Below are positions 1-7,104 of a stretch of DNA of 9,145 bases, one piece after another (position 1 is the stretch's first letter; each line of letters begins with the position of its first letter). Below the pieces are notes generated by a model that did not search any database, had not been told where the DNA came from, and saw only the letters and a list, made by a program, of their open reading frames with translations. The DNA is taken from assembly GCA_028821035.1 (NCBI GenBank), contig JAPPHP010000325.1:1-9145 (forward strand), in the 5' to 3' direction. Origin of the DNA: Gammaproteobacteria bacterium. GTDB taxonomy: Bacteria; Pseudomonadota; Gammaproteobacteria; Pseudomonadales; Azotimanducaceae. The translations under genes were made by a program, and so were the position numbers.

Positions 1-1801
1 GCCGCAAGCAGGGTCGATCGCGACTCCCGCGCGTCCTCGTCCGCCACATGGGCCTCGATCAGGCGATCCTCGCAATGCTCCAGCGCCAGGTCGGCGTCGG
101 CGGCGAAGACCAGCTGCCCGAAGACCGGCGGGGGCAGGTTGCCCCGCAGTTCGTCGGCGAGGCCGTCGGGCGCGGCGGCAATGACCACCTCGGTGCCCGT
201 GCCCCGCGCCGCCAGGATGAACCGGCACATGGCGTTGACGCTGGAGAAGTCGAAGCCGGTCACCGCGGTGAAGTCGAGCAGCACGCACAGCGGCCGCGGG
301 TCCTCGTCGAGCGATGCCTTCAGCCCGTCGGCAAGCGGCTGGCCGCCGCCGAAGAACAGGTAGCCCTTGAGGCGGTAACCCCGCACCCGGGCCCCGGCGG
401 CGCGCACGATGACCCGGTCCGGCACCGACCGGGTCTTGTTGCTGCGCACGTCGCGCGCCGTGAACGTCGAGTCGATGACCCCGGCCCGGCTCATGCGCAC
501 GACGAAGGCGATGACGACGATGCCCATGCCGAGCGCCACTCCCTCGAAGAACCCGAAGAACAGGATGGTCAGGAACATCGCGACGATGACCGCGTAGTCG
601 ACCGGGGGCACGCGCTTGCGGACCTTCAGCAGCCATTGGTCGAGCAGCGCGATGCCCGTGAACAGCAGCACGCCGCCCATCAGCGGCACCGGCACGAGCC
701 TGAACACGGCGTCGCCGAACAGCAGCGGCGAGGCCATCACCAGCCCCGCGATGACCCCGGTGCTGCGCAGGTCGACGCGGAACATCAGGCTGCGCAACGA
801 CGTGGGGACCACCGGGCAGCTCGGCGGACCGCCGCCCAGACCCGCCAGGGCGCCCCCCAGCCCGATGGCGCGGAACTCGCCGTTCCAGTCCAGTTCCCGG
901 TTGGACGCCACTTCCAGGCCACCGGTGTAGATCACGACGCAGAGCAGGGTCACCAACACCAGCGTGAGGATGTTGGGGACCTGCGCGGCGACGGCGGTCC
1001 AGTCCACCCTGGCCACATCGTCGAGGGCGACCGGAGGCCAGAGCTGCGCGTCCGACAGGCCCGCGAACAGGAAGCCCGCCGCCCCCGCTTCGGCTGCGCT
1101 GGTGCCTGTTGCCAGCAGGCCGATGTGACAGAGGACGGCGACCAGGAGAAAGCTGACCGGCATCAGCAGGAAGCTGTTCCAGCGCTGGGTGGCGAAATAC
1201 AGGCCGAGACCGTACGCGAGGCCAACGCCCCAGTTCGCCGCCACCAGCGGCTCGAAGAGCCTCGTCAGCGCCTCGGGCTCCGGCCTGATGCCCATGAGCG
1301 ACAGCGCCAGCCAGCACGCGATGCCGCCGGTCCCCGCCACGAAGCCCGAGGACACCGGGTAGGGGATGAACCGGACCAGGTTGGCCAGCCGGAAGTGCGC
1401 GATGAGCAGGGCACAGGCCCCGGTCGCGAGCGAGCACACGACGATGATCGCGACCATGGTGGGAAACAGCGCGTCCCCGGTGGCCGTCAACGAGCCGCCG
1501 ATCACCCCGAGCATGAGCATGGTGGGCACCGCCGGCGCCGAGACCGCGCCCCGAAAGCCGCTCAGCAGCGCGATCACCAAGCATCCGGCGAGGATGCCGA
1601 ACAGCAGCAGGCCGATGCCTGGGACAGGTACGGCGCCAGGTCGCCCGAGAAGACCAGCGTCGCGAGGGCGATCTCGCCGATGAGCAGGCTCACGCCGGAG
1701 ACGAGCCCGACCGTCAGGACCGTAACCGCTTTCCGGGCCCCGGCGCCCGAAAGCAGGCCGCCGGAAGCCCCGGTCTCCCCGGACTGTTCGCTCCCCGCCA
1801 T
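1..1801 (-). CDS. SulP-family anion transporter with STAS domain; 3' end outside window, one-base frameshift
   Basis: Inner-membrane SulP (SLC26-like) permease for sulfate, bicarbonate or a similar anion; the substrate cannot be read from sequence. The ATG at 1801 follows GAGG with 5-base spacing. The first 61 codons encode a soluble tail and a first hydrophobic helix ending SGDLAPYLSQ. The frame then breaks: it hits TGA at 1574-1576, while the frame one base back continues without stops from 1619 to base 1. With the break repaired, about 600 residues are visible: many hydrophobic helices, the SulP-like segment GGGPPSCPVVPTSLRS, and then a STAS domain (roughly 1-420) with LLDFTAVTGFDFSSVN, the usual STAS signature region. 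The last visible part (LEHCEDRLIEAH) resembles the linker that in some SulP proteins precedes a cyclic-nucleotide-binding domain, which would lie outside the window. It is probably co-transcribed with the small membrane gene 7 bases upstream. The family call is very secure; whether the gene is intact is not. Confidence 0.92.
1614..1622 (-). other. Apparent single-base deletion (frameshift) in the SulP gene
   Basis: On the coding strand the text reads CTG TCC CAG GCA TCG and goes out of frame. Adding one G after CAG restores CAG GGC ATC GGC, encoding SQGIGLLLFG, which continues the expected hydrophobic helix. The missing base lies in the short run at 1618-1619 (CC on the plus strand). Upstream codons start in the register of 1801 and downstream codons in the register of 1619. 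No slippery heptamer is visible, so a sequencing or assembly error, or a genuine recent mutation, is more likely than programmed frameshifting. Confidence 0.85.
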
Positions 1802-1806
1802 GCGAG

Positions 1807-1811
1807 CCTCA
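1807..1811 (-). promoter_or_regulatory. Ribosome binding site of the SulP gene, overlapping the preceding stop codon
   Basis: GAGG at 1810-1807 on the coding strand lies 5 bases before the ATG at 1801. It shares bases with the TGA (1811-1809) of the 108-residue membrane protein gene. This arrangement supports the ATG at 1801 as the SulP start and suggests translational coupling of the two genes. Confidence 0.6.
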
Positions 1812-2135
1812 GGCCACGATCGCCAGGCTGATGCCCGCCAGCACGCCGAGCAAGCCGAGCAGGCTCGTCAGCCGGGCGAGCCACGCATACGCCGTCGAGC
1901 CCGTGTGGGCCCGGGCCGCGCTCCAGATCCCGACGCACGCCGCGAGGGCGTAGCCGAACACGGCGACGCACGCCAGCGCCACGACCAGTCCGATCCAGAA
2001 GCGCGGGTTCATCCGCAGCACGGCGCCGAGCGCATCCGTGCACGCCCAGGCCAGGACGTACCCGAGCAGACCGAAGAGCCAGTAGGTCCGCGCGAGACCG
2101 AAACCGCCGGACATCAACTTCGTCAGCAACGCCAC
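1809..2135 (-). CDS. Small integral membrane protein of unknown function
   Basis: This 108-residue protein starts at a GTG and I do not recognise it as a named family. It has about three hydrophobic segments: roughly residues 18-35 (YWLFGLLGYVLAWAC), 46-70 (FWIGLVVALACVAVFGYALA) and 85-107 (LARLTSLLGLLGVLAGISLA). Between the second and third is GIWSAARAHTGSTAYAWLAR, a pattern (GIW.SA....G...WA.LA) that I recall from small hypothetical membrane proteins of proteobacteria. There is no signal peptide cleavage site or catalytic motif. The start is fixed by a strong GGGAGG seven bases upstream. The SulP gene follows after 7 bases, so the two are probably co-expressed and this protein could be an accessory or stabilising subunit; that role is inferred from position only. 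A later in-frame ATG (eighth codon) has no comparable ribosome binding site. Confidence 0.75.
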   Translation of the reverse strand: MALLTKLMSGGFGLARTYWLFGLLGYVLAWACTDALGAVLRMNPRFWIGLVVALACVAVFGYALAACVGIWSAARAHTGSTAYAWLARLTSLLGLLGVLAGISLAIVA

Positions 2136-2142
2136 GGACGCG

Positions 2143-2148
2143 CCTCCC
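2143..2148 (-). promoter_or_regulatory. Strong ribosome binding site deciding the GTG start at 2135
   Basis: GGGAGG on the coding strand lies 7 bases before the GTG at 2135-2133. It is a near-perfect anti-16S match and is the main reason for choosing the GTG rather than the ATG inside the gene. Confidence 0.75.
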
Positions 2149-2193
2149 TCGCCACGAACCTGTCTGCCCGCACTCTAGCGCGAATGCGGCGGC

Positions 2194-2212
2194 GGGACCA
2201 AGGAACCGTCCC
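2194..2212. other. Small hairpin in the intergenic region, possibly a REP-like repeat unit
   Basis: On the plus strand GGGAC (2194-2198) and GTCCC (2208-2212) form a 5-bp stem around a 9-base loop (CAAGGAACC). No T-run follows on either strand, so it is a poor intrinsic terminator. The wording GGGACGGTTCCTTGGTCCC on the minus strand resembles short palindromes I recall as dispersed, REP-like intergenic elements, but no second copy is visible here. Confidence 0.3.
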
Positions 2213-2245
2213 CATCCCACCCAGCGCGGACAAGGGAGACGCCCC

Positions 2246-3889
2246 TCAGAAGCTGTAGACGAGATCCAGTCCGACGAAGCTGTCGCGCCGCATCGCGTAG
2301 AGGAGGTCCGCCTCGCCCACGTTCAGCAGCACCACGGTCTCGAATTCGAGGGACCAGTTGTCGCGCAGCCGCCGACTCAGTTCGAGGGACACGAAATGGG
2401 AGTCGTGGTCGAGGTCGCTCAGCACGCCGCCGATGAACTCCGTGCCCTGTTCGTCGTTGAGCGCGAGGCGCGTGCCGAAGAACAGGTCGTTCTGGAACCG
2501 GCTGGTCGCCCACTCGCGGCGCCCGTCGTAGTTCCACTCGGCCAGCAACCCGAGGTCCGCGCCAGACCCGAACACGCCGTAGAGCGTGTACTCGCCGCCC
2601 GCGACGAACGCCGCGTAGTCCTCTTCGCGGCCGAGCAGGTTCCAGGCGCCCGCCCGGTGAATCGCCTCCAGCTTGTACAGCCAGGAGCCGGTGGTGAGCT
2701 GCGCGTCGAGACCGAACTGCCGGATCCTGCGGTAGTGCGGCGCGAGGACCGGCGTACCGGCGCCGTTGACGGCCGGCAGCAGGAACGGCTCGCGGCTCGT
2801 GCCGTCGAACACGCTGATGCCGACGTCCACCGCACCGATGGTGCCGCTGTAGCGGCCGGCGACGTCGAGCCCCCACTCCTCCGCGCCGCTCTCGTAGGTG
2901 GTGGCGCCCCGGTCGATGAGCAGGGGCAGGCGCAGGCGCCCGGTCCGTCCGGAGAAGGTGCGGTCGCGGTGGCCGGTGATGCCGAACAGTTCGAAGGCGC
3001 CCCAGTTGCCGGCCAACGTCACGTGGGCCATGAGCTGTCCGAGGCGCGCCTTCTCGTTCGGGTGCTCGACCAGATCGACCTGGTTGATGATGTCGACCAG
3101 GTGCTGCGATTCGGTGACGCCCCAGAACACCCGGTCGACGCCGAGCCGCAGTTCCCACTCGCTGGCGCCCCACTGCCCGACCGCCATCCCGTACGCCTCG
3201 TGCAGATCCGCATGGGTCCGCCTCGGGTCCGCCGCGTCGTGGCGGAAGAACGGGCGCACCGTCAGGCTCCGGCCGGCCCGGTCCTCGAGGTAGAGCTCCG
3301 GCCGCACCACGAACCCGCTCGCGTGCGAGCGCTGGCCGGGATGCACGGCCGGGTCGGGATACCAGCGGCCCTCCAGGCTGATGTCGCCCGAGAAGGAGCG
3401 GTACGCAATCCAGGGCTCGCCAGGCGGTTCCGTGGGCTCCGGCCGCGCCGCCACGGCCTCTTCCCGGGCGTCGGGAGCGGTGCGCGGGGGTTGCATGTCC
3501 GGTGCTTCCTCCACAGCCTCCAACTCCGCGGGGACGGTCTCGGGGTCTTCGGGGGCGGTCGCGACCCTTTCCTCCGGGAGCTGCTCCGGCACCGGGGCCT
3601 CCGCCCAGTACCAGGCGCCCGGAACGCCCGCCTCCCGCGCCCGCACCACGAGTGCGCGCGCCGCCGCTTCGTCGGGCGTGCCGGTCGAGACGATCCGGTA
3701 GAGCGGCCCGCGGCCGGTGCGCACGACCACGACCGCGAGCGGAACGCCGAGCCGCATCGAGATCCGGTGGTGCTCGCGCGTGGCGTTGTCGAGGTCACGG
3801 AAGCTGCCGAACACCGCCGCAGCGCCCGCAGCCGGGCTTGCGGCAACGAGCACGGCCGCCGTTACGGCGACCGCGAGGATTCGCCGCAT
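2246..3889 (-). CDS. Secreted SPOR-like domain fused to an outer-membrane beta-barrel
   Basis: This is a 547-residue exported protein. Residues 1-24 form a clear signal peptide (MRRILAVAVTAAVLVAASPA...). Residues about 26-98 look like a SPOR domain (peptidoglycan-binding fold): FGSF at 27-30, LGVP, an LYRIVSTG strand, the A-rich helix AAARALVVRAREAG, then WYW. Residues about 99-158 are a Pro/Glu/Ala-rich linker. From about 160 to 547 amphipathic strands alternate with turns, and the chain ends LDLVYSF with a terminal Phe, typical of BAM-assembled barrels. The segment RVFWGVTESQHLVDIINQ (253-270) looks like a conserved core, reminiscent of DUF1302-type or porin-like proteins. The ATG at 3889 is chosen for its signal peptide; the sequence before it lacks a good ribosome binding site, so translation may be coupled to the LolA-like gene that ends 17 bases upstream. 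It is probably the outer-membrane partner of the exporter. Cargo is unknown. Confidence 0.85.
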   Translation of the reverse strand: MRRILAVAVTAAVLVAASPAAGAAAVFGSFRDLDNATREHHRISMRLGVPLAVVVVRTGRGPLYRIVSTGTPDEAAARALVVRAREAGVPGAWYWAEAPVPEQLPEERVATAPEDPETVPAELEAVEEAPDMQPPRTAPDAREEAVAARPEPTEPPGEPWIAYRSFSGDISLEGRWYPDPAVHPGQRSHASGFVVRPELYLEDRAGRSLTVRPFFRHDAADPRRTHADLHEAYGMAVGQWGASEWELRLGVDRVFWGVTESQHLVDIINQVDLVEHPNEKARLGQLMAHVTLAGNWGAFELFGITGHRDRTFSGRTGRLRLPLLIDRGATTYESGAEEWGLDVAGRYSGTIGAVDVGISVFDGTSREPFLLPAVNGAGTPVLAPHYRRIRQFGLDAQLTTGSWLYKLEAIHRAGAWNLLGREEDYAAFVAGGEYTLYGVFGSGADLGLLAEWNYDGRREWATSRFQNDLFFGTRLALNDEQGTEFIGGVLSDLDHDSHFVSLELSRRLRDNWSLEFETVVLLNVGEADLLYAMRRDSFVGLDLVYSF

Positions 3890-3906
3890 CTTGGGAGGCC
3901 GGGCGC

Positions 3907-4740
3907 TCAGCGCGCGCGTCTCAGGCCGGTCGGCAGAAACTCGCCGGGCGTTACGGCTGCGCCGAAATCGTAGTCGCTCCAGGTGAGCACGGTGCTCTTG
4001 CCCGTCAGGTGGTTGACCATCGACATCTCCGCCGCGTGCCAGTAGCGGTCGACGTAACGCGCGTAGCCGCTTACGTCGAGCGTCTTCAGGAGCGCGTCGC
4101 GCCGGTCGTAATACTCGACCTTCCACAGCCTGAGTTCGTCGGTGTCCTGCCAGACGATCTGGCGCCGGTATCCGGAGCGCTCGTCCCGCGGGGTGCGCTC
4201 CACGACCGTGCAGGTCAGCTCGCCGCACGCCTCGTCGCGCAGGTACCGGTAGTCGAACTGCTCGACCTCCGGGGGCGTCATGTCCTCGTAGGCGAACTCG
4301 CTGCCCATGAAGGAGCCCGAGCGGTTCGCGGAGTTGATGCGCTTGACGCGCTTCAGGGCCGGCAGGTACAGCCACTGGTCGTCCGCGCCCTCCTTGTTGG
4401 CGTGGACCAGGAACGCCGTGCCGCGCACGTCGCGCGGTTCGTCGAACACGAACAGGCTGCGGTCACCGGCGCCCTCGGCCTCGGGCGGAGCCTCGAGGAC
4501 CTTGACGCGCAGGTGGCGCCGGCTCTCGCGGCCCTGGCGGTTGCGGAGCACCATGGTCTGGCTCGCCGTGAAGCTCCCGAATCCCTGCTTGCGCTGCCGT
4601 GCGTCGCGCGCGATGGCGAGCCCCCGGTCCTCCGCCGCCGCGGCGTCTTCCGCCAGCGCGGTCGGCGCGGCGGTCGGGAACGCGCCGAGGAACGCCACCA
4701 CCGCGGCTACCCGGAAACGTCCACGCACCCGTTCCATCAT
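3907..4740 (-). CDS. LolA-like outer membrane lipoprotein-sorting protein
   Basis: This 277-residue periplasmic protein belongs to the LolA-like family usually annotated 'outer membrane lipoprotein-sorting protein' (PF17131 type). Members share the half-barrel fold that shelters lipid chains and often sit beside RND/MMPL exporters. Residues 1-30 are a signal peptide ending TALA. Diagnostic sequence follows: FDEPRDVRGTAFLV (about 99-112), DDQWLYLPALKRVKRI (120-135) and RSGSFMGSEFAYEDM (140-154). Then come strands such as LWKVEYYDRRDALLKTLDV and a tail with LTWSDYDFG. No lipobox Cys is present, so it should be soluble. Cys172 and Cys177 could form a disulfide. The start is ATGATG at 4740; AGGAG lies 6 bases upstream, and the exporter stop TGA overlaps the first ATG. 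It probably receives a hydrophobic cargo from the exporter and carries it to the barrel protein; this is inferred from context. Confidence 0.9.
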   Translation of the reverse strand: MMERVRGRFRVAAVVAFLGAFPTAAPTALAEDAAAAEDRGLAIARDARQRKQGFGSFTASQTMVLRNRQGRESRRHLRVKVLEAPPEAEGAGDRSLFVFDEPRDVRGTAFLVHANKEGADDQWLYLPALKRVKRINSANRSGSFMGSEFAYEDMTPPEVEQFDYRYLRDEACGELTCTVVERTPRDERSGYRRQIVWQDTDELRLWKVEYYDRRDALLKTLDVSGYARYVDRYWHAAEMSMVNHLTGKSTVLTWSDYDFGAAVTPGEFLPTGLRRAR

Positions 4741-4751
4741 GTCTTTCTCCT
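4737..4751 (-). promoter_or_regulatory. Ribosome binding site and ATGA stop/start overlap coupling exporter and LolA-like genes
   Basis: AGGAG (4751-4747) lies 6 bases before the ATG at 4740. The exporter stop TGA (4739-4737) is contained in ATGATG, giving a 4-base overlap. This arrangement commonly couples translation and keeps partner proteins in balance, which supports the two proteins acting together. Confidence 0.75.
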
Positions 4752-7043
4752 GTCGAGGACCATGAGCAGCGGCGGCAGCAGCAGGAAGTCGGCCAGCAGC
4801 GCGAACACCACCGTGATCGCCACCATCGTGCCGAGGGCGAAGCTCACCTCGAACCCGGACGAGGCGAACACCAGGAAGCCGGCCGCGAGGACCGCCGTCG
4901 TGGTCCACAGCGCGCGCCCAGTGGCATGGAACGCGGCGCGCACCGCCTCCGCCGCCGCGGCGCCGGCGCGCCGGGCGCGCTGGTATTTGGTCAGGAAGTG
5001 CGTCGTGTCGTCGACGATGATCCCGAAAGCGACCGCCGTCATCACGGAGCCCGCGAGGCCGACCTGGCCCACCGCGTAGCCCCACAACCCGAACGTCATG
5101 GCTGCGGGCAGGTAGTTCGGCACGAGGCTCAGCAAGCCTACACGCCAGCTCCGCAGCACCCAGATCAGCACGAGCGAGATCCCGCCCATGGCGATGATCG
5201 TCGCGCGCAGCATGCTTTCGAGATTGCGCTCGGAAAGGTGCGCGAACGTCATCGTGAAGCCGGTCGCCGCGGTCGCGAGCTCCGGCGCGTTCTCCCGCAG
5301 CCACGCCTGCGCGCGGTCGTCGAACGCGCGCTGCTGCGCGGAGGTGAGGCCCCCGCCGGCGGCCGCCGTCACGCGGGTCGCCGACTTGGCGACATCGATA
5401 CGGTCGTTCAGGTCCCGGCCGAACGGCAACGACAGCTCGTACAGCAGCAGGTACTGGCTCGCCAGCTCCGAGTCGTCGGGCAGGCGGTCGTAGGCCGGAT
5501 CGTCCCCGTGCATGTTGCGGTTCAGCCGGCGCATGACGTCGGGGAACGCCTGGACGTACGCCACCTCCGGCTGTTGCCGCAGCCACTCGGCGAACGCGTC
5601 CACCTGCCGCAGGTACTCGGGATCGGTGATGCCGTGCTCGCGGCCCGAGTCCATCGAGTACTCCCACGACTCGAGCCCGGTCAGGTGGTCGATCACGAAG
5701 TCGGTGTCGCGCCGGAACTCGTAGCGGTCGTCGAAGTAGCGCGTCCAGTTGTCCGTGAACTCGATGCGCCATGTCCCGGTAGCGAGCACGGCCACCCCGA
5801 GGCCGACCGCCCACAGCAGCACGTACCGCCGCCGGGTGACGAAGTCGGCGAGGTTGTCGAAGAAAGCGGCGCCGCGCGGGGTCTTCGGCGCACGCAGCGG
5901 CAGCAGCGACATCACCGCCGGCAGCACCGTCATGGAGTACGCGAACGCGGCCATGACGCCGAACGCCACGAGGTTGCCGAGCACGTGGAACGGGGGCGAC
6001 TCCGAGGCGTTCAGCGTGAGGAACGCGATGGCCGTGGTCACCGACGTCAGGAACACCGGATGCGCGTTCACGCGCAACGACTCGACGATCGCCTCGTTCC
6101 GCGCCAGTCCCTGGCGCAATCCCGCCAGCGTGGTCGTCACGATGTGGATGGAGTCGGCGACGGCGATCGTGAGGACGATGATCGGCACCCCGGCGTTGAC
6201 CGGGTTGAACACGGCCCCCGCCCAGCCGGCCAGCCCCATGGTTGTGTTGATCGAGAACATGAGGAGCACGACCACGGCCACCGCGGCGATCAGCGAGCGC
6301 AGGAGCAGGACGGTCACCACGACGATGACCAGGAATACGACCGGCGTGAGCTGTTCCAGGTCGTCCCGCGTGGCGTCCGCGAAAGCGCGGTTCATCAGCA
6401 CTTCGCCGGTGAGATAGAACTCCGCGTCCGCCCCGCCTCCCTCCGCCAGCTCGGCGCGCCGCTCGTCCAGCAGCGCCCGCAGGTAGTCCGTGATCTCGAG
6501 CACGGCCGCATCGGTCTCTTCCGGGAGGGCGAAGTTGACGTTCACCGCCGCCACCCGGCCATCCCTCGAAACCAGGCGGCCGGCGAGTTCCACCGAGCCC
6601 AGGGCGATGTCCTCGAGGCGGCGCAGGTCCGCCTCGTCGAGCAGGTCCGCGCCTTGCACCAGCGGCGCCACGATCAGGTCGTCGCCATCGGCCTCGCTGT
6701 GGCTGTAGTTGGTCAGCGAGTCGACGCGCGTCGCATAAGGCACCTGCCACGCCGCCTCCGTGAGTTCCTCGACGAGACCGAGCGTCTCCGGCGTGAACAC
6801 CGTCCCCGTCGCGGGAGCGATCGCGATGAGGGCGTTGTTCGATTCCGTGTAGGTCGCGTCGAGCGCTTCCAGGGTGAGGAGTTCCGGATCGTGCTCGTCG
6901 AACAGGACGCGGTGGTCGTTGGTCACGCCGATGCCGGGCACGCCCGCGGAGACCGCCAGCATCACCACCGCCGCAAGGGCCAGCACCTGCCAGCGGCGCT
7001 GCACCACGCCCGCGGCGTAGCGATCCAGCATGCTCGCGCTCAT
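4737..7043 (-). CDS. RND superfamily (MMPL/HpnN-type) exporter
   Basis: This 768-residue inner-membrane transporter has the duplicated RND layout: TM1 (about 20-37), a periplasmic loop (about 40-230), TM2-6 (about 234-382), TM7 (about 407-424), a second loop (about 425-610) and TM8-12 (about 613-762). Each half has an acidic relay motif in its fourth helix: AVADSIHIV (Asp297, His300) and GIIVDDTTHFL (Asp678, Asp679, His682), as expected for proton-driven transport. Length and layout match single-chain MMPL/HpnN-like exporters of lipids such as hopanoids rather than the roughly 1000-residue AcrB drug pumps. No membrane-fusion-protein gene is adjacent; instead a LolA-like carrier and a barrel follow, which favours lipid export. 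The ATG at 7043 is preferred over an upstream in-frame GTG at 7088 because GGAGG lies 5 bases before it. The family is secure and the cargo unknown. Confidence 0.95.
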   Translation of the reverse strand: MSASMLDRYAAGVVQRRWQVLALAAVVMLAVSAGVPGIGVTNDHRVLFDEHDPELLTLEALDATYTESNNALIAIAPATGTVFTPETLGLVEELTEAAWQVPYATRVDSLTNYSHSEADGDDLIVAPLVQGADLLDEADLRRLEDIALGSVELAGRLVSRDGRVAAVNVNFALPEETDAAVLEITDYLRALLDERRAELAEGGGADAEFYLTGEVLMNRAFADATRDDLEQLTPVVFLVIVVVTVLLLRSLIAAVAVVVLLMFSINTTMGLAGWAGAVFNPVNAGVPIIVLTIAVADSIHIVTTTLAGLRQGLARNEAIVESLRVNAHPVFLTSVTTAIAFLTLNASESPPFHVLGNLVAFGVMAAFAYSMTVLPAVMSLLPLRAPKTPRGAAFFDNLADFVTRRRYVLLWAVGLGVAVLATGTWRIEFTDNWTRYFDDRYEFRRDTDFVIDHLTGLESWEYSMDSGREHGITDPEYLRQVDAFAEWLRQQPEVAYVQAFPDVMRRLNRNMHGDDPAYDRLPDDSELASQYLLLYELSLPFGRDLNDRIDVAKSATRVTAAAGGGLTSAQQRAFDDRAQAWLRENAPELATAATGFTMTFAHLSERNLESMLRATIIAMGGISLVLIWVLRSWRVGLLSLVPNYLPAAMTFGLWGYAVGQVGLAGSVMTAVAFGIIVDDTTHFLTKYQRARRAGAAAAEAVRAAFHATGRALWTTTAVLAAGFLVFASSGFEVSFALGTMVAITVVFALLADFLLLPPLLMVLDRRKT

Positions 7044-7047
7044 GACG

Positions 7048-7054
7048 CCCTCCC
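7048..7054 (-). promoter_or_regulatory. Ribosome binding site fixing the exporter start at 7043
   Basis: GGGAGGG on the coding strand ends 4 bases before the ATG at 7043, and its GGAGG core is 5 bases away. It selects MSASMLDRY as the N-terminus over a 15-residue Arg/Gly-rich extension. The 61-base gap to the oxygenase gene otherwise shows no convincing promoter or terminator. Confidence 0.7.
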
Positions 7055-7104
7055 GGCTCTTGCCCCGCGTGCGTCCACCATACCCCACCCGGCCGGCGGC
7101 GGCG

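Larger units (their letters stand above)
2136..2245 (-). promoter_or_regulatory. Intergenic region with a weak sigma70-like promoter candidate
   Basis: This is the longest gap between genes in the window. On the minus strand TTGGTC (2201-2196) and TAGAGT (2177-2172) are separated by 18 bases, matching the -35 and -10 consensus at 3 of 6 and 4 of 6 positions. It would drive the small membrane gene and SulP separately from the exporter operon. In DNA this GC-rich such a match is easily due to chance, so the call is weak. No T-rich intrinsic terminator follows the barrel gene. Confidence 0.25.

Noticed and set aside
1610..1630. Programmed -1 frameshifting in SulP
   Set aside because: No X XXY YYZ heptamer is present at the switch point and SulP genes are not known to use recoding.
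1574..1801. A separate 75-residue gene
   Set aside because: Its first 61 residues are the SulP N-terminus and the last residues arise only from the frameshift.
48..2258. A 736-codon open frame on the plus strand
   Set aside because: Its product is rich in Arg, Gln, His and Glu with no domain sense and lies antisense to SulP and the small membrane gene. High GC leaves few stop codons in such frames.
3890..4375. An N-terminal extension of the barrel protein from an upstream start
   Set aside because: The extension is an out-of-frame reading of the LolA-like gene; the signal peptide at 3889 marks the real start.
7044..7104. A promoter for the exporter (TATGGT on the minus strand near 7080)
   Set aside because: No acceptable -35 element lies 16-19 bases upstream; the gap is short and probably internal to the operon.
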